Positions 5,657 to 5,725 of a DNA stretch of 5,725 nucleotides are shown piece after piece (positions within the stretch are counted from its first letter, which is position 1; every line of letters begins with the position of its first letter). The notes under the pieces were generated by a model. That model was given only the letters and a program-made list of their open reading frames with translations, ran no database searches and was not told where the DNA came from. The stretch is from assembly GCA_002413385.1 (NCBI GenBank), contig DHWW01000072.1, positions 10,641 through 16,365 on the forward strand, read 5' to 3'. The position numbers and the translations under genes are program-made. The stretch comes from Granulicella sp. UBA5172 (GTDB lineage Bacteria; Acidobacteriota; Terriglobia; Terriglobales; Acidobacteriaceae).

Positions 5657-5725
5657 CTATGGTTCGCGCAGCGCCTTGCCCATCCGCTCCCACACGCCGC
5701 TGTCCCGCCAGGCGCGAAAATGCTC
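5657..5725 (-). pseudogene. Broken 3' end of an IS5-family (IS402-like) transposase fragment, running off the window
   Basis: Read on the minus strand from the window edge, the frame gives FRAWRDSGVWERMGKALRE and then Pro and a TAG at 5659-5657. This matches the N-terminal helix-turn-helix region (DUF4096-type) of IS5-family, IS402-like transposases, whose usual form is (Y/H)FR.WR..GVWERI..ALR. In intact genes the frame normally continues with a basic segment and then the first catalytic Asp. Here it stops at once, and neither other frame downstream resumes recognisable transposase sequence. The gene is therefore truncated at about 5660 as seen. The rest would lie past the right edge, so whether the upstream part is intact cannot be judged. 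No terminal inverted repeat was identified. Confidence 0.65.

Overview
The window looks like a piece of an Acidobacteriota (Terriglobia-type) chromosome. This rests on the high-GC coding sequence and on one very long lipoprotein built from Thr/Ser/Ala-rich Ig-like modules of the 'GVYTAP' type, followed by putative-Ig (He_PIG-like) modules, an arrangement common in that phylum. The assignment is inference from protein style; no taxonomic marker gene is present.

Layout. Bases 1-124 hold nothing I can identify. Bases about 125-342 (+) are a decayed IS3-family transposase core: recognisable peptides lie in two frames and the catalytic-core motif is damaged. Bases 371-386 are a perfect CRP-type palindrome (TGTGA-N6-TCACA). 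A possible 57-residue small ORF (459-632) has a good Shine-Dalgarno sequence and contains a striking 24-bp-arm hairpin (497-549). Its stop codon overlaps the start codon of the large gene as ATGA. The large gene (629-5554) fills most of the window. Bases 5555-5656 are a short spacer without a convincing terminator. At the right edge (5657-5725, -) lies the broken end of an IS5-family (IS402-like) transposase.

The large protein (1641 aa) is a predicted lipoprotein (lipobox LAGC, Cys23). In order it carries six N-terminal Ig-like modules of 81-92 aa, five He_PIG-like modules, two carboxypeptidase-regulatory-like beta domains, an Fn3-like domain, a domain with a canonical calcium-binding loop (DQNNDGLIDAGD), and a cysteine-containing C-terminal region ending in an Fn3-like fold. 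It is best read as a long, membrane-anchored extracytoplasmic stalk or adhesin-like protein. No catalytic domain and no C-terminal sorting signal are visible.

How the parts may work together (inference): the CRP-like box, the small upstream ORF, the hairpin and the ATGA overlap together form a plausible 5' control region for costly production of the surface protein. The flanking IS relics suggest an accessory locus that has seen repeated insertions. I see no complete new multi-gene system; the 5' control region is the part most worth following up.
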